Shown here piece after piece: positions 9,720 to 21,634 of a stretch of DNA of 64,000 nucleotides. The notes under the pieces are model-generated. The model searched no databases, was not told where the DNA came from, and worked only from the letters and a program-made list of their open reading frames with translations. This stretch comes from Tethya wilhelma. Its lineage: Eukaryota > Porifera > Demospongiae > Tethyida > Tethyidae. Each line of letters opens with the position of its first letter. The first letter of the stretch is position 1. Made by a program: the position numbers and the translations under genes. The stretch covers positions 9,717,442 to 9,781,441 of the forward strand of contig CAXIPT010000003.1 in NCBI GenBank assembly GCA_964030475.1, read 5' to 3'.

Positions 9720-12700
9720 ATGGAAATCAGTGACTCAATAACAGAAGCCGAATATCTAGAAGACGATGATGAAGTGTTCGAAGCTGAAGCAGAATGTAAA
9801 CTAACCTTGTCACGACAATCTGCGGCCTCCGTGGAATCTCTCAACACCTTGCTGATGAGGCTACCTGACATTTCGATCCCTCCACCGATCTACAACCCCC
9901 TGCCGTTGCAGTGCCTCGCTGCCAGTGCGCTGCCAGATGCAATCAAACGAGACATTGAAGAGGTCATTGCAGAAGTGGCAGCACCACATAGCCCAGCAAA
10001 GCCAGTTGAAAATGAAAATGCTGCATCTTTGGAGGAAACTGATAGCAAAGAGGTAACTATTCTGCTTATTTTATGGTTCATTAAAATAATAGTGGAGAAT
10101 CAATAGAGAATTGAAATGGTTGAATGACGTTAGAGGAAGGAAATTATCATGCACAAATTCTGCCAATCCACACCTATAAGCAGCAGGCACAAATGGCAAC
10201 ATAATGAATGTAAAATCTGTTCATATGATGGTCGGGCCATCAGCATATTGTGCAATATATTATAACATAGAGAATTCCTTCATTCCCCAATAATTATCCA
10301 TGGTTCCTTGTTGCCACTTCATCTTGGATGGTGTTACAAATTTTTACAGGAGGATGAGGTGAAGAGTGGTAATAAGGTGATGAATGTGATAGTGAAGAAG
10401 ACAGAATTCCAAGAGAGACACCCAAACGGTAAGCATATACTCTTGTCCTATATTACAAGTTAGTGCCACAATATGTTTATGAACAGTAATAGTAGCAGCT
10501 ATATCAAGTGTGGCATTACATGGCCGCATTGCATGATTGGAAATGGGTGCACATAGGAAATGATTATATTAGATTTGTCAGTGCATCACAGTGTCTGAAA
10601 TGACTCACACAGCTACACACACTCATCAATCTACAAAAGCAAACAATGGCAATTTGATCATTCCATTACTCAATAATATTAGGGCATTTAAATTCATTGA
10701 CAACAATACATGCATTGTATTATTATATACACAATAAGCTGCTCCTTCATTAAGATTGCCCCTCCTAATTCCATGCAGGAATGGATGACTTTGGTCTCAA
10801 GATCACAGGTGGAGTGAAATGTGATGTCTGCTCTTGCCTGCATGCTGTGGTCACCAAAGTTTCTACTGAAGCAGAGCCACTTAAGGAGATCAAAGAAGGT
10901 ACTTGAGCATCTTTTGTCATGTCCACTTATAGAGACAAGGGTTGGACATTTACAAAAATAGACTTGGCAGGAAACCAACACATGAGTAACTGGGCCTGTA
11001 CAACCATACCCAAATGGGAAAGGAAATGAAGCCAACAAACTGAGCATTAGGCAGTAATAAGTCACTTCCACTTGAGATGCTGTAGGTCAGCTAAGATGAG
11101 ACTAACTAGTGAACTTGGGCCCAGGGGATAAGTACCTCTGCTATAGGACCATTAGTGATAGTGAAACCACATCCATGGTGAAAATGTAAAGAACTGAATT
11201 TGTATACTACAAAAACAATTCCTGCCTAACAGTTGTGTATCCTATATCAATAAGTAAGGTCATGTTGAAAATGTACTTGATAAGGGTATACCACATGATG
11301 ATTCACAATGACTGTTCCTACTCACTCATCCTGACAACCTAGAGAGTAGGTATATAGGTGGTATACATATACAGCATGATAGTAAACATAACATTGCTTG
11401 CTTGTGTGTGTCTATTCGATCAGGTATGTGTGTGGTGAAGTGGTGCGGAAAGGCTCTCGAAGGGTGCTCCTTTGAGGAGGTCAGACGGATACTCAACGAG
11501 TCAAGAGACTCAAATTACAACCATGTGGAGATAGCATTCAAAAAATGCAGGTATAATTAGATCAACTATTAACTATTTACCAGATATATATAAAGTAAAT
11601 ACTCAAGGGAGCCTATATACATACGTATAATTCTACATAAATCTGACTCAGCATGCATTAAATATTATGATAAGATGACAGTGGACTATCAAAATCGTGC
11701 ATGCCACTTGAATTTAAAGTGTGCCAATTTATATCCATAATAAAGGCAAACATACTCCATATTTAGTGGGACAACACCAACAGGCATGATGGCAGCACAC
11801 ACACACCATAGTAGATTGTGCTCAAAGAGATGTGTGTACACACATATTTATTGTACAGTACACCCACTCACTCACACCCACATACACACACTCACACGTA
11901 CACTCTCACACACTCATGATCAGTGACAACCTGATCAGTTTCAGAAGACCTACTTCTTCTCCAAAACATTTGTCAAGAGCCTTTGGTCTCAGATTCAACA
12001 GAAACAGAAATGACATCATGAACGTAAGGGTAATTTTTTGAAATATTGTCTATACACACAAATTCAAGTTTTCCCAATCTCAAATTCTTCACCAACACAT
12101 GTACACTACCCCATACAATCGCAATTATAAAAACATGCTTAATGCAACTCCCCATTGACTACCAGTTTATCTTTCAGGCTGGGTATATACATGTGTGTGG
12201 ATGTACTCACTATGCGGAGAATTTTACGTCAACAATAGTCCTTTTGCTTACCAGTCCTCTCATAACAGGGAATTCCTGTCCACACCTAGAGTACACAAAG
12301 CCTATAGTGTTTATGCACAAATGTATGTACACATGCCTCTGATGTATACCAGGATGTGTTGTCCTTAAGCTTGCTAAGGTTGGTGGTGGTGGGGGGGTTT
12401 CAGGTTATAACACAAAAACATGACAATTCAGGGAAATCTAGTTCAATCTGGATGCACCAGTGATATTAAAAAGACATTACAGATTGGTTGTTTTGCAGTG
12501 GGGGTGTTTGTGTACAGTTTGTAGTTAGCGTGAGTATTAGAGAGGCTGTAACTAACTTACACAAACAGGTACACAGATAACGTACAATTTTGGTGAATTT
12601 TGACTAGAACTAGGTGCACATGCAGACATTGCTAAGTCTTCCACAAAAGTTTTGTTGTAGGAATTGTGTTTTTGAACACTGAAGGTGTAGGTTGTGTGTA

Positions 12701-12851
12701 TGTGTGTGTGTGTAATGTAATGACGATATTGTTTGTATGTATACGTACATGTACATCCGTTTTGTGTGTGTGTGTGTTACAATGATACCTCCACTGAGTG
12801 TTGTACATGCATGCAGTGTTTCAATTGAGAACAATACCTTTTGCTATTCAA

Positions 12852-12898
<47 letters not shown>

Positions 12899-15800
12899 CA
12901 AAGCAACTATCTATATAATGTAAATGTACACTATTAAGTTTGTCGTATACATATGTGTGCAAACAGCTCTCTAGTGAAAAGCCGCAAGAGTCAACATCAT
13001 TTGAGGTAACAATCGAAGCTGATCACCAATCCTTATTCACTCCCACTTCGATACTCAACTCTGAACCATCAACTTCCAAAACACCGTCATCATCATCACA
13101 CCACGAGCAGGACACTATATCCAATAACAATCCAGCAAGGAAGTCGGGACGTAACTTCTTCAATGTGCAAAGATCGCATCCGAACCTGTTTGCTTCAAAG
13201 AAACCTCAAAGAGCCACGTTTCACACACAGCAATCGCTCCCCGAAACACTAGATGTTGACCACGGCCACCGAAGTCACAGGAGACCAGCTTCTTTAGTGC
13301 TCGAGGGATCAACTTCAAAATCTTCTTCTGAGCCAGCTGCTAGTGGGAATGGTGCAATGCTGAAGAGTAATTCGACTGGTTTTATGCATGCTATGTCTAC
13401 CACTGTTAAGGGAAGAGCAAAGAGTCCTCTACCACCAGCGATGAATGGATATCAAGAGCTTGTTGCAGTTGGAGGGTTGATACAGGTGTGTACTTGCATG
13501 AGATGTGTGTATGGATAGTTTACAATATGTATACGTTTGAGTTTAGAATAAATTCTTGTTTTTGTTTTAAACCATCTCCTTGGAAATTGGTTTACACCTT
13601 ATCGTATAAATTTTTGCACTATCACAGGGTGAGATTAATTGTTTAATGGTGGTCAGATCATATCATTATGATTCTATTTTCTTCTTTGTATGCCCAACAC
13701 TGCAGCTTTCTTTGAAGTATGATAGCAACTTTGAGGATTTGAGGATCACTTTGAGAAATGTCAAAGGTCAATCGTCGCAGGAGATCAACGATACGTCTGG
13801 TGTGTTCCTCAGTACCTTCCTCATCCCAGACATCAGGTGATACATGCATACAAGTCACACATTATGAGTGTTCATAAGAATAAAGTGTCTTCACATTAGT
13901 ACCATCTTAGCTTGAATTATGCTATCAACAGCTTTGGGTAGGCGACAAGAGTATGTGACAGCAGTGTAGTAAGATTCTTATAGATTTACGCAAGAGACAT
14001 TAAGATAGGGTATAGCGGGAAATTTTCATATTTTTCATATGCCGTTCGAATATATGAAAATTAAAACTGCGAAAATTTAACCTCCGCATTTACTTTAAAC
14101 GAGCGCGCACTGCGTATACGAAATTTAAAACTACGAAAAAATTTTCTGGTGCGTTTTTAACAATTTATACGAAATTTTGAACCAGCGAAAATTTCCCGCT
14201 GTACAGTAGATACTAGATAGCGGGTCTGGGAAGGGTGGAAAATGGAGTGATCAAGGTTGGCTATGCATGAGAGCTGGAGTACAGTTGCCACTGGCCCAGA
14301 GTATGACAAGAGTATGTGACAGCACTATAGTAAGATTCTTATAGATTTACACAAGAGACATTAAGATAGATACTAGATAGCGGGTCTGGGAAGGGTGGAA
14401 AATGGAGGGATCAAGGTTGCTGCTATAGGCTATGGATGAGGAGGACAGCTGGAGTACAGTTGCCAGGCCCATAAGTTTGTTGAGGTCATTGACTATTACT
14501 AGTGTATAGAGAAGTGGCACTATTGGCACAATAGTTCCATATGCCACAGTTCATCAATTAACTCTCGTCAGAGTGTGTGTGGTGTACACTGTATGTCACA
14601 CATTTGTGTAGTGTCATCATGTGTATCATACTACAATGTGACAATGTATGACTTTGTGGTTCGATTTTGTGTGGGATCACTTGTTGATGTTCTGTGTGGG
14701 TTCTACTCTTTAGGAAACAAGGAACACGCAACATCAAAGTGAAAAAGGATGACAGCACACACGATAGCAGCACTTCGTACATTATTTATGAGTCTGAGGT
14801 ATGTACTGTGTGTATGGATGATTGTGTGTGTTGATAAATACAGCTGTGGTCAGTATGTGTGTACACAGTCATTGTGTTCTGTTGGTGGACATCATCAATT
14901 GCTACATGTATCATGTTTCACACCTCATTGAGTTACATGTACTGTACACAAACAAAGTTTAAAAGCAGTAACAGGCATTTGAATGTGTAGCTGACAATTG
15001 ACTATTAACTGTTTACATTGTTATTGACCACGTTTGTTTGATTTCACTGCAGCTGCCCAATGTGGCTCTGAGAGTGGTCTTGTGGGATGCCAACAAATCC
15101 AAACATAATGTTATCTTCAGAGGAGAGGTAAGAACTGTCAAATTCACTAGTTCAAGTAGTAGCTAATATATTGCCTAACAGTAAGACTGGAATCGGCAAA
15201 TAATTTCTAAAGGAAAAAAGAACTGTCACTAGTTGGACTTGAACCTCCAACCCTTAGGTTGGCATTCCATAGCAATATGATCAGGCTACCAGCTCATCTT
15301 CAGCTGCTCATATTTTAATTCTTCCATATCATATTATAAGCAAAGTTTTGTCCGTCCGTGTGTGTGTGTGTGTGTCACGGGAGTTCACCGGAAGTGATGC
15401 GACCTCGAGCTAAAATGCTACTTTTTCTCTGGAGTGTGGAAAATGCAAGCTACGAAAAGTCTGCTTAGAGAGCTTGCTTATGTAGTGCTAGCCTAGGATA
15501 GAATCACAGGCGCTACAAGTATGGCTGACTGTTTTTGAGATCGCTGACAAGGCTTACCAGTGGCATCCGTATTCGTCAAAGAAGCGTGATACAGCAGCCA
15601 ATCTTTCATAAAAGAAGCGTAGCGCAGGGAGAGATTTCGCTTCTAAGAGTCTGCTTCTCTGTCGCTGTACACGAAACACAGCTAGCCAGATAACGAGTTT
15701 CTTTGCCAGCTGATTGCAAAAATGGCGGAAGTCGGGAAAGGGTCGTCTGTGACGTCACGTAGTGAGGTAAATTGCTGAGCTGGCCAAATTGCAAAGCTAC

Positions 15801-18800
15801 ATGCCAATGTACCTTTCACTACCCAGTTATTACTCTGCAGATGCCTGTGCTATCATGCATCTAGCAGTAAACATCAGTATACTTCATACACATGCAAGGA
15901 GCGTGGCGAGCGAAGCGAGCCACACTCCTTGTAATATTATATGTACAAAATTCATGTGCAAACATATACAGGTGCTCTTAGGTCTCACTAACCATGACAT
16001 CGTAAACCTCAATGGGGAGCCAACGTGGTACACTGTGTGTCCGGAAGATCCCAACCTCCCAAAACTCTCGAGACCAACAGCAATGGCTGCACACAACAAA
16101 CAAAAGGGTGTTGCTTCAGTCGAACACCTCCTTCAACGCTTCAAACACAACCTCTCCATGGCTCTCAAGCAACACACCTTCAAATCGTCCACCTCCATCC
16201 CTAACCTCTCTCAGGGGGCCGGGGCAAGCAACCTCGTCGGTCCGGTCATGAGGAGAAACATGTCCCTCTCAAAGAAAGAACTCCGACGCAACAGGAAGAG
16301 TCTCTCTGGAACCTACTCGTCTCAGGCCATGTTTGACATGCTGGAGACGGAGATAGAGAATGCGTGTGGCTCTAATCCTAGCATGGAAGAGGTGAAACAG
16401 CAGCTGTCGGCAATTCTTAAAGTGCTCAGAGAAGCTGAAAGTACCGATAGAGAGTTGGAGAGTGACGCTGAGGCTGTGAAGAAATCGAGACTTTCGAATA
16501 TCGTGAAAGTGCTTCAAGGCAATGAATTAAACGTGGAAAGTCTAGAATCTAACAGCACAAGGGTATCCTCTCCTATAGATGGACCACAACATGCAAGTAG
16601 CGATCAAGAAGAATTCAGTACATTGGATTACCGAGTGAGAAAGAGAAATCACCTAGCTTCGAAGCAGAATGCTCGCCCAAGAAGTGATTCGTTCAAAATC
16701 ATTCCGGATCTACGTGACAGCCTTGGAGCAGGTGAAAGAGGCAAGGGAGAAAAGGTCACTGTGTATTCATTCTTGGAGGAGATCGAAAACTCTTTCAGTA
16801 AGCAAAAGAATCAACCTCAAAGTGAAACAAAACCAGAAACACACCTAACCACTACCACTGCCGAAGAAGATAAAGACTCCTTTCCATCTTCTCCAGTTAT
16901 TGCAGAGTCCCAGACTCATTACAAGATAGTGGATAGCTTTCAGAGCGAAGATGAACTAGAGTCGCCCACCAAAGGAGGAAATGGCAGCAGGACAATTCGG
17001 TCCAAGCATATCGATCACGACATCTATCCAGCTGAAGTGAGTCTTCATCGAATAAACATTGTCGATTTCGATAAGAAAAATGAGTCTGAACAAAAATCCA
17101 AACGGTCCAAGACTCTGCCACACACACTCCAAGCCACCACCACCACACCAACATCAGAAGCTTCTCTAGCACTGAACTTCAGTAGCAATACAAAACGTGA
17201 GCTCCCAAAAGAAAAGAAGAGGCCGAGAAGTGTTGGAGACCTGGAAGACCTCGACGACGAGGAAGAGCTCTTGTTGGTGCGCCTTCCCCTTAGCTCTCAT
17301 CGAGAGGAGAGTACAAACTACCTCGGAGCCGTCGGTCCTTTATCGGAGACACTAACTACAACCGTTGGAGCTATAGAGGAAGTTGATGGTGAGGATGAGA
17401 TCAGTGGGGGAGACGTGTTCTCATCGCTGGATTTCACGGCACGATCTAGACTGAGCTCAACAAACGTTAGGACGAGCTTTGTCAAGGTGAAGGAGGAGTG
17501 CGACTATACGGCATCGTCTCTCGACTACGCAGAGAGATCACAACGGGCCACTATTGATGAGGTGTACAATGGTGATGAGGATGGGGAGTCATCTTCACTT
17601 GATATTGTAAAACGTCTTCGATCGACTTTGGCCGAGTGTGATGGTACCAGTGATTCCGATACCAGTGGGCAAGAGAGAGCACAATTGAGTGGTCAGAAGT
17701 CTCTTGTTCCTGTTGGTAGGCCCCCAAAACCTGAGAAGAAGAGTGGCATTGCCAAGTGGCGATCGCTGGACAATCTCCTTGGAAGCCAACCGACAAAAAA
17801 AGCATCAAAGTAAGTTTAGCTACAAGCCATCTAGGACATTTATGGGCCATTTCAGTATTATAGTTTCCATATAAAGCACACCATTTGTATACATATATAG
17901 TAATTGAACTGAGAAAAGGCAACTTCATTATATCCGATCCCATTTTACTATATCACAGATCAAAAAAGAAGACTAGAAAGGGTTCCTTCATGACACAGAT
18001 TCCATCTGCTCACACGAGTGTCTCCAAGACCAACTCCCTCACTGAGTCCGGGACAAGGACAGCTGGGAAGATCAAACTCGAGCTACAGTTCAACACACTC
18101 AACCCTCTCCATCCTGTGCTGATTGTCAAGATGATTGATGTCGTCTTTCAGTCACCAAAGCTGTTTTCATCAGGTATTTAGAAAAAGAGCATGACAATAT
18201 TATTAGCCCTGTTCCCAGGCTCTCCACATACCTTATCATTTTCCTTACGTGTAAGGTATGGGGGATGGGGGAGCCTGACTCATGTAGATACAAACTTGCA
18301 AATTGACAAAAGCATAACATCCAATCATAGACCCCTATCAGTTCTCAAGTTGCCATCGGTGATCCAAACTCTAGATAATCCCTTATCAAAACTTTGAATC
18401 CTGGGCAACCACATTATTATAAACAACATTCTAATCACTTATTATTTTATACAGATCTCTCGCTGAAAGGGTACCTCTATCACAGCAGCACTGGTGTGTG
18501 TGTGTTGAAAAACAAGACCATTGTGAATGTCAAAAGCCCCTTTCCATCAGCTCCAATGGGGATACTCCAATTTGAAACTGAAATAACCAACCTACGCCTA
18601 CAGGTAGGCACACATAATTTATATACAAGAAAAACAAAAAATAAATCTTACTTTCAGACACATTACTTAATTATTAAGACATCGTGTTCCTGGGTGTTTG
18701 TACAGGTATGCCTTTGCGCTAACGGAAAGCTCTTCTCCAAGAAAATAGTGGGAGAAGTGTGTATCGATTTGAACACTTTGGAACTTGATTTGGAGAGACC

Positions 18801-18843
18801 GTTTAGCAAGTGGCTAGAGCTGACTAAAGTTGCATTAAATTAA
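9720..18843 (+). CDS. RIM-like PDZ-C2-C2 scaffold protein
   Basis: Thirteen exons: 9720-10052, 10350-10428, 10779-10898, 11424-11550, 11939-12023, 12967-13485, 13706-13836, 14714-14798, 15053-15127, 15972-17809, 17959-18173, 18455-18603, 18706-18843; phases join to 1,297 residues. A PDZ domain spans about 122-220 (FGLKITGG; then VVKWCGKALEGCSFEEV, as in RIM proteins). C2A is about 422-540, split by three introns (FLSTFLIPD, VVLWDANKS, ends WYTV); C2B is about 1150-1297. Between the C2 domains lie about 590 low-complexity residues on one 1.8 kb exon, as in the RIM layout. RIMs tether Rab3 vesicles to calcium channels. No N-terminal zinc finger is seen; the N-terminus is acidic. The aspartates of calcium-binding C2 loops are mostly missing, as in RIM C2 domains. 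Exon 5 could instead begin at 11,924 (tandem acceptors). RIM is the best guess; another PDZ-C2 family is possible. Confidence 0.75.
12854..12896. repeat. (CA)n microsatellite in intron 5 of the RIM-like gene
   Basis: About 20 uninterrupted CA units lie 70 bases upstream of the exon 6 acceptor. Shorter TG runs precede it at 12,700-12,776. Confidence 0.9.
13943..14470. repeat. Imperfect tandem duplication in intron 7 of the RIM-like gene
   Basis: The block GACAAGAGTATGTGACAGCA through ATGGAG.GATCAAGG appears twice, once at 13,943-14,007 plus 14,209-14,300 and once at 14,304-14,470. The first copy is split by the MITE at 14,008-14,206; the second keeps the uninterrupted site. Confidence 0.8.
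14008..14206. mobile_element. 199-base MITE with TA target duplication (Tc1/mariner type)
   Basis: Left end GGGTATAGCGGGAAATTTTC and right end (read in reverse complement) CTGTACAGCGGGAAATTTTC match at 17 of 20 positions. TA dinucleotides flank it (14,006-14,007 and 14,207-14,208). The neighbouring tandem copy has the empty site TTAAGATAGATACTAG at 14,361-14,376 with one TA, which fixes both element ends. The interior is AT-rich with no coding capacity. Its ends resemble those of the element at 34,874-35,093. Confidence 0.85.
15222..15306 (-). mobile_element. tRNA-derived SINE-like sequence
   Basis: On the minus strand, a tRNA-like arrangement is visible: an A-box-like GATGAGCTGGTAGCC near 15,300, a short arm CCAACCTAAGGGTTGG, and a perfect B-box GGTTCAAGTCC at 15,245-15,235. 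A standard tRNA cloverleaf cannot be closed (the acceptor stem and anticodon arm are poor), so a tRNA-derived short element or tRNA relic is more likely than a functional gene. It lies in intron 9 of the RIM-like gene. Confidence 0.4.
15895..15931. repeat. Short GC-rich hairpin in intron 9 of the RIM-like gene
   Basis: Arms CAAGGAGCGTGGC (15,895-15,907) and GCCACACTCCTTG (15,919-15,931) pair with a single mismatch around an 11-base loop. It closes a more GC-rich segment (from about 15,338) that looks unlike the surrounding intron and may be the end of a non-autonomous element. Confidence 0.45.
18207..18276. mobile_element. Partial MITE of the GTTCCCAGGCTC family
   Basis: The segment starts CTGTTCCCAGGCTCTCC and contains a second inverted pair around ACCTTATC and GTGTAAGGTATGG. 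Only the left end is well conserved. It lies in intron 11 of the RIM-like gene. Confidence 0.35.
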
Positions 18844-19470
18844 TGAATATTCATATGTAAGCACCGTCAATTCATAATAATATTTTTCCACTTTCAATTT
18901 TAAAGCATTTCGCATTGATCATTTGCATTTTGTCAGTCACATAAAACTGTCAATATAAATATTTTTTAAGTTAATTTCTGGACAATAATATAAAAGCAAT
19001 TAATTAATTACATCAATATATCAGTCATTACCAACAATTGACAACAATTATTGATTATGATCAGTACACAGTAGGTGCAAGTAACCTTTTAACAGAGTCA
19101 AAGGACGTACTGTAATCACATCTCACATCTGATTCATCTGATCAAGACTAGAAGTAAAACTACTAGGGCACATGTAAACTAGTTAAATTTTGAACGTTTG
19201 AACCGAAGCACCTCATACAGGCGCCATCTATAGTCACGCAAGGACACTGCATTCTGATAAATCACACTCCCTCATAGAAAAGACATGAACCTAGAAGAGT
19301 CACACACAAAAATTGGAATGCCTTGGATATTATACATGAGTGATGTACCTAAGCTTAAGATATGTGCACTAGACTTAGGTATTGCAAACTTGAATTGATC
19401 ATTTTTAAGATAGCTTGCATAAGTTTTAAAAAGTGTACCAGTAATTTTAAGCCAAGCTGAAGTGACTTCA
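18844..19470. other. Intergenic region between the RIM-like gene and the receptor gene
   Basis: AT-rich and without a recognisable gene. It must contain the polyadenylation region of the upstream gene and the promoter of the intronless receptor downstream. I see no clear AATAAA close to the stop codon. Confidence 0.6.
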
Positions 19471-21069
19471 ATGGAAGGAGTTATGAGCATGAACAACACA
19501 CTGCCTATTGATCCGACAGCTTTCACAAGTGAAGATCCCACTGGAGAGAGCGGTGGATTTCACTACCTTTACTTGTTTGCTCCACTGGTCTTCATTCAAA
19601 TGATCCTCAACGTGGCATCGAACGGAATCCTTTTTGCTCTCATCATACAATTCTCGGCCTCGTGTACCAGTCTCAATATCTACCTCTTCAGCATCTGTGG
19701 TTTCAACACGATACAACTCTTCAACCAGATCACGATGGCCGTGGTCATCTTTCAGCGAGAGAAATACATCCCCCCACAAATGTGCCACTTTTCGACAATC
19801 TTTCAACAAATGGCCACAGTGGGTATCGTTGCTACACACATGGTGCTCAGTCACGATCGCTTCTTCATCTCCATGAGACCACTCAGTTGGATCATCAACC
19901 GTCGGAAAGCATACATGTACAGCACGCTCATATGGACAGCATCTTTCGTCTTCGGAGTTCTACAACTTCTTCTAGACCTTCAAGAAACGGGCAGCGACTA
20001 TCGCTACTGTCTCTGGCCAATGGTGGGTACGTACAACAGGCCTTACAAGTTTTGTTTGAAGATAGTCAATGGCGTTTTGGTGGGAATAGCAACAGTCATC
20101 ACCTACTATTACTACGCAAAGACAAATAAGGAACTGAATGCGATTGAGGTGGACAAGGGTCTTGTGATCGAGGAAGACTCCTCTGATTTGTCCAATTATG
20201 TTCCAGAGCGAGCCGTTCTATCCCTAGCCATTGTGTTCAGTCTGCACGTCATTGCTCACCTACCACTGTACATTTTTAACCTGATACGCTACCTAGTGGG
20301 TATGAGTATGTCGTGCACGGACAATGACGACGAAAATAGCTGTAATCTCGTGGACGAACTACCGATTCCGATTGCATTCTTGCTCACTTGTATCTCATTT
20401 CTGACCACTGTTTCACCACTGATGTTGATGTTGATAAATCCACGTTTGAAAAAGCACGTAAAGCTATGCCTTACTTGTAGCAAGGACCACAACAAGGCTG
20501 AAAAAGTAGTCACTTTGAACTTCAAGAGCATAACTGCTTCCTTACCTCCTGAAGAGCGTGCACCACGATCCAAATTCAAACTTCCAAGCGATCCTTCGAT
20601 CTTCTATGGGTTACAAGCACACAAATACAAGGTGAGCAAAGAGCGCAACATGTCTGACATTGAGGAGGAGGAGGAGGAGGAGAGAGTCTCCGATGAAAGA
20701 ACCAGTGCAGAGGAAAGATCAGAGAAGATCTCTGTTGAAAGATTCAGTTCGGAAGAGAGCAGACCAGAGACAATCTCTGTTGAAAAAATCAGTGTGGAAG
20801 AGAGGAGACCAGAAAGGATCTCTACTGAAAGAACCAGTGTGGAAGAGCGGAGACCAGAAAGGATCTCTGCTCAAAGAACCAGCATGGAGGAGAGACTAGA
20901 AAGGGCTTCCACTCACAGAACCAGTGTGGCGCATGCAGCAGTGAATGCTGGGTTGGTGCTTTCAGCAGCCGGATACAATCAAATAGGGATCAACAACTTT
21001 TACACTGATAGCATTGAGGAAGAATTGGCCAATATTGCCAAGAATCTGGACACACTGTATCTGTTTTAG
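19471..21069 (+). CDS. Rhodopsin-like seven-transmembrane receptor, intronless
   Basis: Single exon, 532 residues. Helix 1 is at about 33-58 (contains NVASNGILFALII), followed by six more hydrophobic segments ending with the seventh before INPRLKKH. Family A marks are weak but present: HDRFF after helix 3 in place of DRY, a cysteine in the second extracellular region (YRYCLWP), and NPR near the end of helix 7 in place of NPxxY. The extracellular N-terminus has N-glycosylation sequons. The C-tail (about 385-495) is highly charged, with imperfect 13-15 residue repeats built on ISxERTSxEERRPER, rich in serine and glutamate. Ligand and G protein cannot be inferred. The start was taken as the first in-frame ATG; ATGs at codons 5 and 7 are alternatives. 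Lack of introns in an intron-rich region suggests origin by retroposition or expansion of an intronless receptor family. Confidence 0.8.
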   Translation: MEGVMSMNNTLPIDPTAFTSEDPTGESGGFHYLYLFAPLVFIQMILNVASNGILFALIIQFSASCTSLNIYLFSICGFNTIQLFNQITMAVVIFQREKYIPPQMCHFSTIFQQMATVGIVATHMVLSHDRFFISMRPLSWIINRRKAYMYSTLIWTASFVFGVLQLLLDLQETGSDYRYCLWPMVGTYNRPYKFCLKIVNGVLVGIATVITYYYYAKTNKELNAIEVDKGLVIEEDSSDLSNYVPERAVLSLAIVFSLHVIAHLPLYIFNLIRYLVGMSMSCTDNDDENSCNLVDELPIPIAFLLTCISFLTTVSPLMLMLINPRLKKHVKLCLTCSKDHNKAEKVVTLNFKSITASLPPEERAPRSKFKLPSDPSIFYGLQAHKYKVSKERNMSDIEEEEEEERVSDERTSAEERSEKISVERFSSEESRPETISVEKISVEERRPERISTERTSVEERRPERISAQRTSMEERLERASTHRTSVAHAAVNAGLVLSAAGYNQIGINNFYTDSIEEELANIAKNLDTLYLF

Positions 21070-21634
21070 TAAACTGGTTAGCTAGTGATAGACAGTCCCT
21101 GAAAAACTGCGAACCATTATTAAAAATACAAGTGCAACAATACATGCATATAGCTAGGACTTGCATACTTAGACAAATAAGACATCAATATATAACAACA
21201 ATAACTGATAGCATTCAGGAATTAAGGACTGGCCAATTGCCAAGAATCTGGACACCCCGTATGTGTTTCTTTTTAGTTTCAATCCCCAGGACTCAATAGA
21301 GTGTCACAGAAAAAAACTGTGAACCATTATTAAAGTACACGTACAACTACAACTAGGACTTTTCCTTTGCATATTTGAACAAATCTAATAAGACATCAAT
21401 AACTTAATGTACATGTACACAACAGTTTGAGATATTATGCATACACGTATGCAGTATATGTAATTCTAAGTGAATTGTAATTATACAGCATGTGTTTGCC
21501 AAGTCTATTTACATACATGTAATATCATAGTTCAATCTCAAGTTGACAAGAACTTTCAAAAAAAAATTTTAAAAACAGTAGGAATAATAAGGCTTTTAAG
21601 TATACTGCTCCTAAATAGTTTTATTCTTCAACTG
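21070..21634. other. Intergenic region holding a decayed copy of the receptor 3' end
   Basis: The stretch 21,198-21,350 repeats, with changes, the end of the receptor coding sequence and its 3' flank at 20,998-21,150: ACTGATAGCATT..GGAA, then GCCAAGAATCTGGACAC, a shifted stop region, and GTGAACCATTATTAAA. No start or upstream receptor sequence accompanies it. The remainder is AT-rich up to the stop codon of the minus-strand transporter. Confidence 0.65.

Noticed and set aside
15222..15306. Functional tRNA gene
   Set aside because: The B-box is perfect, but no proper acceptor stem or anticodon arm can be drawn, so it was recorded as a SINE-like relic.
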